Positions 25,069 to 33,848 of a stretch of 64,000 nt of DNA are shown here, in pieces. Made by a program: the position numbers and the translations under genes. The stretch is from Microbacterium proteolyticum (GTDB lineage Bacteria > Actinomycetota > Actinomycetes > Actinomycetales > Microbacteriaceae). The stretch is taken from contig NZ_JAUSZZ010000001.1 in the NCBI RefSeq assembly GCF_030818075.1, positions 2,108,001 through 2,172,000 on the forward strand. Reading direction: 5' to 3'. Position 1 is the first letter of the stretch; each line of letters begins with the position of its first letter. A model generated the notes under the pieces. It saw only the letters and a program-made list of their open reading frames with translations. It searched no databases and was not told where the DNA came from.

Positions 25069-27021
25069 TCACGACTCGCGGCGAGTGAGCGCGGTGAGGC
25101 ACACCACCGCCGCGGCGGCCGACCACGCCTGCGGGCGGCACGCGGCCGGGTACGGCGTCGGCACCGACGAGTGCGTGCGCGGGTCGCCGGAATGCAGCTC
25201 GGGCACGCGGTACGCGAAGCCCTCCGCGGCATCCAGGAGTGCGTCCACGACCGTGCGGGCGGCATCCGCGAGTCCGGCACGCAGCATGCCGTGCGCGGCG
25301 ATCGCGGTGTCGTGCACCCAGACGCTGCCGCCGTGGTACGACAGGGGCCAGTAGCCGGCGGCATCCGTCGACATCGTGCGGATGCCGTACCCGCTCGACA
25401 TGCTCTCGCCCAGCAGCAGCCGAGCGACGTGCGCCTCTTCGCCGGGGGAGAGGATGCCGGTGCCGATGAGGTGCCCGATGTTGCTCGTGAGGGTGTCGAC
25501 CGGGTTCTTGTGGCGGTCGAGCGCGACAGCGGGGTAGCGGCCCTCGGGTGTTTCGACCCAGTACGTCTCGGCGAAGCGCGCCTTGAGCTCGGCGGCCCAG
25601 GTGCGCCAGAACGCGGCGTCGTCGGCATCCCGTTCCTCGCCCAGGGCGTCGAGGATGTCAGCACCGGCGAGAGCCGCTTCGTATGCGTACGCCTGCACCT
25701 CGCACAGGGCGATGGGCCCCTCGGCGAGGCGCCCGTCGCGCCACTGGATCGAGTCGCCCGAGTCCTTCCAGCCCTGGTTCGACAGGCCGGTGCCGAGGCG
25801 ATCGATGTAGTCGAGGAAGCCGTCACCGTCGCTGTCGCCGCTGTCGCGGATCCACCCGAGGGCGGCCCGCAGCGTCGGCAGCAGCTCGCGCACCTCGCTC
25901 TCGGGCATGCCCGCGCGCCACGCGTCGGCGAGCAGGCAGATCCACAGCGGCGTGGAATCGACGCTGCCGTAGTACTTCGGCGGCAGCACGATGCCTTCGC
26001 CCGGGATCTCGAGCGCCGACGCCCGCAGCTCGTGCAGGATCTTGCCGGGCTCCTGCGCCGTCTGCGCGTCGTCGTCGGCCCCCTGCAGGCGTGCGAGCAC
26101 GCGGAGAGTGGATGCCGCGATCTCGCGGTCCAACGGCAGCGCGAGGCGTGCGGCCCAGATGGAGTCGCGCCCGAACAGCGTGAAGAACCACGGCGCACCG
26201 GCGGCGAAGAACTCGTCGTCGGGGTGCTCGGGCAGCACGAGGCGCAGGGCGTCGAGGTCGTCGAGGGCGCTGTGCAGCCATCGCGCGAGGCGGGGGTCGG
26301 GGGCGCTCGCCGCCACGGCGGCGGCATCCCATCGGGCGGGCTCGGCGGCCGAGTCCACCACGAGGGTGTCGTCGCGCAGCGTGAGCGTCCACGACACCTC
26401 GGCGTTGCCGAACGCGGAAAGCTCGACGCGCCAGCTCGCCTCAAGGCCGTCGGGTCCGGATGCCACGTCCGCACCCGGCGCGACGAGCTCGAGCCCCTGC
26501 GCCCCGGCGTCGACGACCGCCCGGTCGCCGTCGAGGCGCGTGTCGGCGGAGCGCGGGTGCGCGTGGCCCGACTTCACCTCGTGCAGCTGCGCGAACTCCG
26601 GCGTGAGGCGCAGCCGCAGTGTCGCGGAGACGGGCTGATCGACGCGCGAGTGCACGGTCCATCGCTCGCTCACGACGCCGTCGTCGACCCGGCGATCGCG
26701 GAGCAGACGCACCTTGGGGTCGGGCGTGGTGTCGTCGACGCCACGGAGGATGCCGCCGAAGACCACGCGCGAGGCGCCGTCGGGGGCGGTCGAGATCCAC
26801 TCGATCGGGGATTGATCGCAGGTGGAGACGAGCGCACGGACGTGTCGCACGTCACCGTGATAGACGCCGTGCACCGCCGCACCGCCGATGTCGCCGGAGT
26901 CGTGCGACCACACCTGGGTGGGCGCGCGCAGCACGATGAGCGCGTCGTTCAGGAGGGGTTGCAGGGGAGTGGTCTGCGTCATGGTCGTCCCGGTCGGCGA
27001 GGTGGTGGGGGCGGTGGTCAT
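25069..27021 (-). CDS. Amylo-alpha-1,6-glucosidase/glycogen-debranching-like hydrolase (GH63/GH133-type fold)
   Basis: The 650-residue protein has an N-terminal beta domain (about 25-240; WSHDSGDIGGAAVHGVYHGDVRHV) and a C-terminal alpha/alpha toroid. Landmarks are FFTLFGRDSIWAARLALP (the usual GRDS motif), KYYGSVDSTPLWICLLADAW, SDGDGFLDYIDR, QGWKDSGDSIQWRDG, TSNIGHLIGTGIL and MSSGYGIRTM. It cleaves alpha-glucosidic branches or short alpha-glucosides inside the cell. Its ATG overlaps the permease stop (ATGA), so it belongs to the sugar-uptake operon and presumably acts on the imported sugar. Confidence 0.87.
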   Translation of the reverse strand: MTTAPTTSPTGTTMTQTTPLQPLLNDALIVLRAPTQVWSHDSGDIGGAAVHGVYHGDVRHVRALVSTCDQSPIEWISTAPDGASRVVFGGILRGVDDTTPDPKVRLLRDRRVDDGVVSERWTVHSRVDQPVSATLRLRLTPEFAQLHEVKSGHAHPRSADTRLDGDRAVVDAGAQGLELVAPGADVASGPDGLEASWRVELSAFGNAEVSWTLTLRDDTLVVDSAAEPARWDAAAVAASAPDPRLARWLHSALDDLDALRLVLPEHPDDEFFAAGAPWFFTLFGRDSIWAARLALPLDREIAASTLRVLARLQGADDDAQTAQEPGKILHELRASALEIPGEGIVLPPKYYGSVDSTPLWICLLADAWRAGMPESEVRELLPTLRAALGWIRDSGDSDGDGFLDYIDRLGTGLSNQGWKDSGDSIQWRDGRLAEGPIALCEVQAYAYEAALAGADILDALGEERDADDAAFWRTWAAELKARFAETYWVETPEGRYPAVALDRHKNPVDTLTSNIGHLIGTGILSPGEEAHVARLLLGESMSSGYGIRTMSTDAAGYWPLSYHGGSVWVHDTAIAAHGMLRAGLADAARTVVDALLDAAEGFAYRVPELHSGDPRTHSSVPTPYPAACRPQAWSAAAAVVCLTALTRRES

Positions 27022-27932
27022 TCTTTGACGGCTCCTTCACTGGCGTTCATGATGCGGCGCTGGAAGATGAAGAACACGATGGCGACCGGGATCGTCATGA
27101 TGGCGGCGGCCGCGAGCTTGAGGGGGAATTGGCTGCCCTGACTGAGCTGGCCGCTGGCGAGCGACGCGACGCCCTTGGTCAGGGTGGTCAGCTCGGGCGA
27201 CTGCGTGGAGATGACGAAGTGGCTGAGCTCGTTCCACGACCCCTGGAACGACAGGATGACGATCGTGATGAGCGCCGGGCGCGCCATGGGCAGCACCACC
27301 GACCAGAAGATGCGGAACGTGCCGGCGCCGTCGATGCGCGCCTGCTCCTCGACGGACGGCGGGATCGACTCGAAGAAGTTCTTCATGATGAACACGCCCG
27401 CGGCATCCACGAGGAGCGGCAGGATCATGCCGGCGTAGGAGTCGTAGATGCCGAGCTGGTTGATCACGAGGAACTTCGGGATCAGCAGCACGACCGTGGG
27501 AACGGCCATCACCCCGACGAGTCCGGCGAACACCAGCCCGCGCCCGCGGAACTGCAGGCGCGCGAGCGCATACCCGGCCAGGGAGTTGAAGAACACCCGG
27601 CCCGCGGTGACGAAAACCGTCACCACGACGGAGTTTCCGAACCAGACGGGGAAGTCCGAGTTCAGGAACAGTCGCTCGTACGCGGCCCACGTGAAGGGCT
27701 GCGGCGCGAGCGAGATCGGATCGGCGGCGGCCGCGGCATCCGTCTTGAACGACGTCGCCAGCTGCACGAGGAACGGGTAGATGTAGATGACCGCGAGCAC
27801 GATCAGCAGGACGTAGAGCCCGATCTGCCAGCGCAGGGTCTTGCCCGACATGCGGTGCTTCGTCGGCTTGTCGGGGCCGCCGAATCGTTGCTCGGCGAGA
27901 ACGGTGGTCTGCGGGGAGGCGGTGGCGGTCAT
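27018..27932 (-). CDS. Sugar ABC transporter permease (MalG-type)
   Basis: The 304-residue protein has six membrane helices. The EAA loop reads EEQARIDGAGTFRIFWSVVLPMARPAL. SFKTDAAA and the C-terminal IPVAIVFFIFQRRI are typical of CUT1 second permeases. Its ATG overlaps the stop of the MalF-type gene, and its stop overlaps the hydrolase start. No ATPase is encoded here; actinobacterial CUT1 systems often share an MsiK-type ATPase made elsewhere. Confidence 0.92.
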   Translation of the reverse strand: MTATASPQTTVLAEQRFGGPDKPTKHRMSGKTLRWQIGLYVLLIVLAVIYIYPFLVQLATSFKTDAAAAADPISLAPQPFTWAAYERLFLNSDFPVWFGNSVVVTVFVTAGRVFFNSLAGYALARLQFRGRGLVFAGLVGVMAVPTVVLLIPKFLVINQLGIYDSYAGMILPLLVDAAGVFIMKNFFESIPPSVEEQARIDGAGTFRIFWSVVLPMARPALITIVILSFQGSWNELSHFVISTQSPELTTLTKGVASLASGQLSQGSQFPLKLAAAAIMTIPVAIVFFIFQRRIMNASEGAVKE

Positions 27933-29062
27933 CGGTCGACACCCTTCGCGGCAGGGGCGGGCTTCGGGTCGGTGACGGGGACTTCGTACTGCCGGATGCG
28001 GCGGCGCGAGACCGGACGGTCGCGCAGCACGAAGCGCTGCAGGATCGTCAGAGCCACGATGATCACGAACAGCACGAACGCGATCGCCGCGCCCTGGCCC
28101 CACTGCTGCGACAGGAACGCCGAGGAGTAGCTGAGGTAGGCGGGTGTGAGGGTCGTCTTTCCCGGACCGCCCTGGGTGCCGGTGTAGATCTGGTCGAACA
28201 CCTGCCATGTGCCGATGAGCCCGAGGGTCAGCACCGTGAACAGCACGGGCTTGAGCTGGGGGAGGGTGACGCGCCAGAAGCGCTGCCAGCCGGTGGCGCC
28301 GTCCATCATCGCGGCTTCCTGCACGTCGCCGCCGATGTTCTGCAGCCCCGCGATGAACAGCAGCATGAAGGTGCCGGATGTGGTGAAGACGGCCATGAGA
28401 ATGAACGCCGACATCGCCACCGACGGGCCGGCGAGCCAGTCCCACCACGAGACGCCCAGCATCGTGTTGCCGGTGAGGACGGCCGGACCGCTCGTGACCC
28501 CGAGCGCGCCGAGCAGGTTGTGCACGACGCCCGACGGATCGCTGAACCAGTTGGGGCCGTTGATGCCCAGCCACGACAGCACCTCGTTGACGGCACCGGA
28601 TGCCGAGAACAGGAACAGCCAGAGCACGGTGATGGCGACCGAGCTCGTCACGGAGGGGAAGTAGAAGGCGGTGCGGAAGAGACCGCGGCCCCGCAGGACC
28701 GCCCGGTTCACGAGCACCGCGAGGAAGAGCGACAGCGCCGTCTGAAGCGGCACCACCAGCAGCACGTACCACGCGTTGTTGCGCAGCGCCGTGCCGAAGT
28801 CGCGTTCGGCGAGTCCGCCGCCCGAGGTGACGGCGGCGTAGTTGTCGAGGCCGACGAAGCCCACGGTGGAGGAGAAGGGGCTGCCGCGCCCGGTCCAGTC
28901 GGAGAAGCTCACCCACAGCGCCATCAGCACGGGAACGAGCAGGAACACGCCCAGGATGATCAGCACGGGCGCGGTGAACAGCCAGCCGGCGGCGGCCTCG
29001 CCGCGCCGGATCCCCGAGGAGGGCGACCCGGCGCGACGCGGCGCGGTGGTGAGAGCGCTCAT
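27929..29062 (-). CDS. Sugar ABC transporter permease (MalF-type)
   Basis: The 377-residue protein begins with a membrane helix near 27-50. It has a periplasmic loop longer than usual (about 160-220, with Asn/Trp/Ser-rich sequence) and an EAA loop DVQEAAMMDGATGWQRFWRVTLPQLKP. It pairs with the MalG-type permease. It starts two bases after the binding-protein stop. Confidence 0.92.
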   Translation of the reverse strand: MSALTTAPRRAGSPSSGIRRGEAAAGWLFTAPVLIILGVFLLVPVLMALWVSFSDWTGRGSPFSSTVGFVGLDNYAAVTSGGGLAERDFGTALRNNAWYVLLVVPLQTALSLFLAVLVNRAVLRGRGLFRTAFYFPSVTSSVAITVLWLFLFSASGAVNEVLSWLGINGPNWFSDPSGVVHNLLGALGVTSGPAVLTGNTMLGVSWWDWLAGPSVAMSAFILMAVFTTSGTFMLLFIAGLQNIGGDVQEAAMMDGATGWQRFWRVTLPQLKPVLFTVLTLGLIGTWQVFDQIYTGTQGGPGKTTLTPAYLSYSSAFLSQQWGQGAAIAFVLFVIIVALTILQRFVLRDRPVSRRRIRQYEVPVTDPKPAPAAKGVDR

Positions 29063-29064
29063 GA

Positions 29065-30303
29065 CTACTCGGTGATGGCCTCGAGGTTGGACTGCGCCGT
29101 CGACAGCAGCGCCTGCGGGTCACCCGTCTTCAGCGACTCGAGCTGCGCGTTGAAGTCGGTGATGACGTCGGCCGCGCCCGCCATGTTCGGCGGGAACTGC
29201 GCGTACTCGGCGCCGGCGAGGAACGCCGTGGCGTCGGGGTTGGCCTCGGACCACGCGTCGGCGGCCGACTGGATCGACGGCATCGGGCCGAATGCCTCCG
29301 AGAACGCCAGCTGCTGGTCGGTGCTCGTGAGGTACTCCACGAGCGAGCGCGCCTGCTCCTGGTTGCCGCTGTCGGCGGCCATGCCCCAGCAGTTGGTGAA
29401 CTGCAGGGTGCCCTTGCCGCCGGGACCGGCCGGGAGCTCCGCGACGGTGAAGTTCACGTCGGGGTAGTCGGCCGACATCGCGCCGGAGATCCAGTTGCCC
29501 TCGATGACCATCGCGGCCTTCTGGGTGCCCAGCGCCTCGCCGCCCCAGCCCGCGCCCACGTCGGAAGCGAAGGCGAACGAGCCGTCGTTGAGGTGCGTCT
29601 TGACGTAGTTCAGGGCCTCGAGGTTCTCGGGGCTGTCGGCCGTCGCGGCACCGTCGGTGACGAGTCCGCCGCCGGCCTGCGCCATGAACGCGCCGACCCG
29701 CTGGTACTCGGCCCCGAACGCCAGGCCCACGCGGCCGTCGGCCGTCAAGCGCTGGGCGACGGATGCCAACTGGTCCCACGTCGTGGGGAGGTCGGCATCC
29801 GTGAGCCCGGCCGCCGCCCACAGGTCGGTGTTGATGATGAGCGCCAGGGTCGAGAAGTCCTTGGGGGCGCAGTAGAACGTGCCGTCGACGGTGAAGTTGT
29901 CGACGAGCGAGGGGTAGAAGTCGTCCTTGTTCGCGAGGTCGTCGCCGTAGGCGGCGATCGAGCCGTTCGCCGCGTAGCCGGCGAGGGCCTCGGGTGCGAG
30001 GTAGAACAGGTCGGGCGGGGAGCCGGCGGCGAAGCCCTGCGAGAGCTGCTGGGGGAGGTCGTTGGCCGTCTGCACGTCGGCCTCGACGCCGGACTGCTCG
30101 CTCCAGGCGGCCACGGCGTCGGTGACGGCCTGGGTTTCGGCGTCTCCGGAGGAGCCGATGAGGATGCTGAGGTTTCCGCTGCCCGAGGCCTCGCCGCCGC
30201 CCGGGGTGTCGTTGAAGCCCGACCCGCAGGCGGTGAGTGTCAGGGCGCCGGTGGCGAGGAGCGCTCCGGCTCCCAGCCAGGTGCGCGCGATCTGCCGTGT
30301 CAT
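29065..30303 (-). CDS. Sugar ABC transporter substrate-binding lipoprotein
   Basis: The 412-residue protein has a lipoprotein signal with lipobox LTLTACGSG near residues 20-28, followed by a Gly/Ser linker and a family 1 extracellular solute-binding fold (PPDLFYLAPEALAGYAANGSI, DFSTLALIINTDLW, LPTTWDQL, GEALGTQKAAMVIEGNWI). It captures an oligosaccharide for the two permeases. The ATG at 30303 has AAAGGAGAGAG upstream. The LacI-type operator at 30362 lies 59 bases before the start. Confidence 0.92.
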   Translation of the reverse strand: MTRQIARTWLGAGALLATGALTLTACGSGFNDTPGGGEASGSGNLSILIGSSGDAETQAVTDAVAAWSEQSGVEADVQTANDLPQQLSQGFAAGSPPDLFYLAPEALAGYAANGSIAAYGDDLANKDDFYPSLVDNFTVDGTFYCAPKDFSTLALIINTDLWAAAGLTDADLPTTWDQLASVAQRLTADGRVGLAFGAEYQRVGAFMAQAGGGLVTDGAATADSPENLEALNYVKTHLNDGSFAFASDVGAGWGGEALGTQKAAMVIEGNWISGAMSADYPDVNFTVAELPAGPGGKGTLQFTNCWGMAADSGNQEQARSLVEYLTSTDQQLAFSEAFGPMPSIQSAADAWSEANPDATAFLAGAEYAQFPPNMAGAADVITDFNAQLESLKTGDPQALLSTAQSNLEAITE

Positions 30304-30361
30304 TGTCTCTCTCCTTTGATGAGGCACGCGACCCCTCCGCATGTGGTCGGAGGGCCGCTAG

Positions 30362-30375
30362 TTTGAACGTTCAAA
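30362..30375. promoter_or_regulatory. LacI-family operator palindrome
   Basis: TTTGAACGTTCAAA is a perfect 14-bp palindrome with the central CG typical of LacI/GalR operators. It lies between the divergent transporter operon and the lacI-type gene, 59 bases from the first start and 144 from the second. It most likely binds the regulator encoded at 30519 and represses the sugar operon. Confidence 0.8.
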
Positions 30376-30518
30376 TAGCGGTGAGAACACGGTAAGGAGC
30401 GGGTGGGCGGGATGTCAAGCGGGTGGCGGTCGTCCTAGGCTGACGATCTGGACACGCGCCGGGGGACTCCCGGCGGCGACACGGCGAGCGGGATCAGCGT
30501 CGACGGGGGAGGAAACGT

Positions 30519-31517
30519 ATGGCGAAGGCGCCCACCGTCGACGACGTCGCTCGGGTCGCCGGTGTCTCCCGGCAGACCGTGTCGAACGTGGTCAACTCAC
30601 CCGAGATCGTGCGGGAGGCGACCCGGCAGCGCGTGGAAGCCGCGATCACGGAACTCGGCTACCGCCCGCACGCCGCCGCGCGGCGGCTGCGGATGCGCCG
30701 CAGCTCCACCATCGGCATCCACCTCGATCCCTACGCCGGTGGCATCTCGGGGGTCGTGCTCGACCGCTTCGTCCACGCCCTCACCGAACGGGCGGGGGAG
30801 CGCGACATGCGCGTGCTTTTGTACGCGGCCCGCAGCCCGCAGGAGGAGATCGCGCGCCTCGCCGACCTGCTCGAGGGCGGAGAAGTGGATGCCGTCGTCG
30901 TCACGGGCACGTTCCACGGCGACCCCCGCACGGGGTGGCTGACGGCGCGCAACCTGCCGTTCGTGTCGTTCGGGCGACCGTGGGGCGAGGACGACGTCGA
31001 GGCGCCGGCGCACCTCTGGGTCGACGTCGACGGCGCAGCGGGAACGCGCGCGGCGACGCGGCACGCCCTCGCCTGCGGCGCCGGGCGGATCGCCTTCCTC
31101 GGGTGGCCGAGCGGGTCGGGGACCGGCGACGAGCGGGAGCGCGGCTGGCGCGAGACGGTCGCAGACGGCCCGCGCTGGGTCGTCGAGGAGAACGTCGCGG
31201 CGGCGCGCGACGTGGTCGCCGCCGGTCTCGCCGCCGCCCCCGAGGTCACGGGTATCGTATGCGCGAGCGACTCCCTCGCGATCGGCGCGCACCTGGCGAC
31301 CTCGCTCGCCGGCCGCGACGACGTCACCGTGGTCGGGTTCGACAACACGCCCGCGGTCGAAGCCCTCGGCCTCTCCAGCGTCGAGCAACTGCCCGAGCGG
31401 GTGGCATCCGGAGCCCTCGACCTGCTGATGGGCGAGAACGGCACCGTCGTCGCCCCGCGGGCGGCGGTGGCCGGGGGAGCGCACGTGCTCGTGGAGCCGC
31501 GCCTCGTCGTGCGGTGA
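30519..31517 (+). CDS. LacI-family transcriptional regulator of the sugar operon
   Basis: The 332-residue protein has the LacI helix-turn-helix at residues 5-24 (TVDDVARVAGVSRQTVSNVV) and hinge helix near 50-58 (HAAARRLRMRRS). A periplasmic-binding-like sensor domain follows (SSTIGIHL, VDAVVVTGTF, GIVCASDSLAIGAHL, VTVVGFDNTPAVEALGLSSV). It has a GGGGGAGGAAAC ribosome site before the ATG. It is divergent from the sugar transporter operon, with a perfect operator between them. Confidence 0.92.
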   Translation: MAKAPTVDDVARVAGVSRQTVSNVVNSPEIVREATRQRVEAAITELGYRPHAAARRLRMRRSSTIGIHLDPYAGGISGVVLDRFVHALTERAGERDMRVLLYAARSPQEEIARLADLLEGGEVDAVVVTGTFHGDPRTGWLTARNLPFVSFGRPWGEDDVEAPAHLWVDVDGAAGTRAATRHALACGAGRIAFLGWPSGSGTGDERERGWRETVADGPRWVVEENVAAARDVVAAGLAAAPEVTGIVCASDSLAIGAHLATSLAGRDDVTVVGFDNTPAVEALGLSSVEQLPERVASGALDLLMGENGTVVAPRAAVAGGAHVLVEPRLVVR

Positions 31518-31749
31518 CCCGTCGCGCCTTCCGGCGTCCGTGCGGGGCTGGTGCGGCCGCGCGCGGGGGCGGTGCGTGCTCAGACACGCGGTCGCCTGGG
31601 GCTGTCACGCGGCGCGTGGGGATGCTCCGCGGAGGCCGGCGGCCGACGCTTCGCCGACGCCGGCGGCTCGCAAGACGCCGCAGCGCGGTGGGCGCGTCGC
31701 GGGGTTACGCGGGCGCGACACGCGTCGCGTCGTGGACGCTGGACGGGGG

Positions 31750-32856
31750 TCAGCGGGGCACGGGCACCGGGAAGCGCAGCTCCGCCGCGACGGGGGAGCC
31801 GTCGGTGAGTTCGCCGCGCGGAACGGCGACGACCCGGCCGCCCGTCCGCAGCACCGCCGCGGCGAGGTCGAGCAGCAGGTCGGCGTCATCGGTGGGATTC
31901 ACGCGACCGTAGGTGTCGATCTCGCCCGAGCGTTCGGCATCCTGATCCAGGCGGAGCTCTTCCACGGCGGCCGCGGCAGCCGCTGCCGCGACCTCGCTCA
32001 GCCGCGAGGTCGCCAGTCCCTCGGCGCGCAGCGTGCCGAAGCGCTCCTTCCACGCCGACACCGCGGCTCGGCGATCGTTCGCGACGAAGCCGGCGACGGC
32101 GTTGATCAGGGTGGCGTCGTCGAGCGACTGCGGATGCGCGGTGATCCCGTGCGCACGCAGGCCCGGGTGGGTGTTCTGCGCCCGGTAGGCCGGGTCGAGC
32201 TCCGCGGTCGTGGCGAGGATGAGCGGCACGTGCGGGGAAGCGACGCGCTTCACCTCCTCGCTGACCGCCTTCGCGTAGCGTTCGCGCTCGGGCCGGTCGC
32301 CGTCGGAGCCGCGGGCACGTTCCCGGTCGGCGCGGCCGTCGTTGTCGGCGTGGGCGAAGACGAGATCGAGATCGTCGGGGAGGCGCAACGGGATCGGGCG
32401 GAGGTGATCGCCCTGCACGTGCACGAGGCGGACATGATCGCGCGCCAGCTGGAGCACGTACGCGCCACCCTCGGCCCCGCGAGCGCGCAGCAGAGGACCC
32501 GCCGCGAAGCGCTCGTTCACGCGGACGGACGTCCGCGGAGCGAAGGGGAGCCGGAACACGTGGCGCCGCGCCGGCGTGGACAGCAGGAGCAGGCCGCGGT
32601 CCTGGTGTTCCCAGAACTCCAGGTCGTCGAAGAGCGATCGGATGCCGTCGACGATGCGGGCGATGGTCGGCGCGTCGGCGCCGCTCTGCTCGAGCTGCCG
32701 GGAGGCGTCGTCCGCCGCCGACCGCAGCGCCGTGCGCACGGGATCCTGCTGCGCGGGGACGGGGGAGGACGGGAGGGCGACGCTCACCGACGCCGGCCCG
32801 CGATGGTCGAGGAGCTCGAGGAGGGCGGTGTCGTCGGGGAGGTCGGCGGGGATCAT
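31750..32856 (-). CDS. Bacterial archaeo-eukaryotic release-factor-like (baeRF) protein
   Basis: The 368 residues follow the plan of the baeRF families: an N-terminal domain starting at DLPDDTALLELLDHRGPASVSVALP, a middle RLVHVQGDHLRPIPLRLPDDLD strand pattern, a region with PHVPLILATTAELDPAYRAQN, and a C-terminal eL30-like end (RTGGRVVAVPRGELTDGSPVAAELRFPVP). These are eRF1/Pelota relatives proposed to act on stalled ribosomes or in stress; their substrates are not known. Family placement within baeRF is uncertain. Confidence 0.65.
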   Translation of the reverse strand: MIPADLPDDTALLELLDHRGPASVSVALPSSPVPAQQDPVRTALRSAADDASRQLEQSGADAPTIARIVDGIRSLFDDLEFWEHQDRGLLLLSTPARRHVFRLPFAPRTSVRVNERFAAGPLLRARGAEGGAYVLQLARDHVRLVHVQGDHLRPIPLRLPDDLDLVFAHADNDGRADRERARGSDGDRPERERYAKAVSEEVKRVASPHVPLILATTAELDPAYRAQNTHPGLRAHGITAHPQSLDDATLINAVAGFVANDRRAAVSAWKERFGTLRAEGLATSRLSEVAAAAAAAAVEELRLDQDAERSGEIDTYGRVNPTDDADLLLDLAAAVLRTGGRVVAVPRGELTDGSPVAAELRFPVPVPR

Positions 32857-33013
32857 CCGGCGACGCTAGGGCGCGCTCCGATGCGCCGCCGAGGGGGTTG
32901 TGCGGCGGGTGCGGGTGTGCGCCGCCGCCGAGCTCGGGTGCGGGCTGCGTCCGCGGGATCGCTCGCCGAGAGCGGTCGCCGTCGCGTCGGCGGCGGGACC
33001 GCCGATGCGATGC

Positions 33014-33787
33014 TCAGCGAGGGCGCCCGATGCGGCGGGCGAGCTCGCGGGCGGTGTCGCCGGCGAGCGCGGCGAGGGCTGCGGCATCCCGCTCGGCGCC
33101 GTCGGACGGCCAGGTGACCGCGACGGCCGCGGCGGGCCATCCGGCGTGATCGAGCACGGCGGCGGCCACCGAACGGAAGCCGGGGGTCACTTCGCCGTCC
33201 TCCGACGCGAAGCCTGCGGCGCGCACCTCGCGCAACAGCTCCCGCAGGGCGCGCGGGGTATCGGGCCCCGAGTCGTGGCGGCGGGTGAGGGCCGTGGCAT
33301 CCGGGAACAACGCGCGCACCTGCTCGCGGGGGAGCGCCGCGAGCATGGCGCGACCCGTGGCGGCGAGGTGGGCGGGCAGGCGCACGCCCACGTCGGTCAC
33401 CAGCGCGGGTCGCCGCGGAGCCCGCTCCTCGACGATGTAGAGCACGTCGCGGCCGGCGAGGACGGCGAGATGCGCGGACTCCCCGACGCGGTCGGACAGT
33501 GCCGCGAGCAGGGGCCCACCCAGGCGGGCGAGCGGCTGCTGCCGCGCGTATCCGCCGCCCAGCTCGAAGGCGGCGGTGCCGAGCCCCCAGCGCCGGTCGC
33601 CGGGCAGGTGCACGACGTACCCGTGCTGGGCGAGGGTCGCGAGCAGGTGGTAGGTGCTCGATCGCGGGATGCCGAGGGTCGCTGCGATCGTCTGGGCGGC
33701 CATCGGCCCCGGCTGCCGCGCGAGCAGCGACAGGATCCGCAGCGTCTGGTCGGCGGCGGGAACCTGGGGGTGCGCGTTGTCTGACAT
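33014..33787 (-). CDS. IclR-family transcriptional regulator
   Basis: The 257-residue protein has the N-terminal winged helix (QTLRILSLLARQPGPMAAQTIAATLGIPRSSTYHLLATL) and the IclR effector domain (GESAHLAVLAGRDVLYIVEERAP, LPAHLAATGRAMLAALP). It is divergent from hutH with only 61 bases between the starts, so it probably controls histidine breakdown, as IclR-type regulators do in other actinobacteria. The ATG at 33787 is chosen from domain start; upstream in-frame codons lie in the hutH 5' end. Confidence 0.88.
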   Translation of the reverse strand: MSDNAHPQVPAADQTLRILSLLARQPGPMAAQTIAATLGIPRSSTYHLLATLAQHGYVVHLPGDRRWGLGTAAFELGGGYARQQPLARLGGPLLAALSDRVGESAHLAVLAGRDVLYIVEERAPRRPALVTDVGVRLPAHLAATGRAMLAALPREQVRALFPDATALTRRHDSGPDTPRALRELLREVRAAGFASEDGEVTPGFRSVAAAVLDHAGWPAAAVAVTWPSDGAERDAAALAALAGDTARELARRIGRPR

Positions 33788-33848
33788 GACAGACACAGGA
33801 TGCCAGAACTCCCCGCCCGAGGGGCATCGCGCACGGTGGAATCGAGGC

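Noticed and set aside
24182..25141. Repetitive Pro/Arg/Thr-rich frames across the 104-bp array
   Set aside because: Unit length is not a multiple of three, so frames only look repetitive because the DNA is; no start site or domain.
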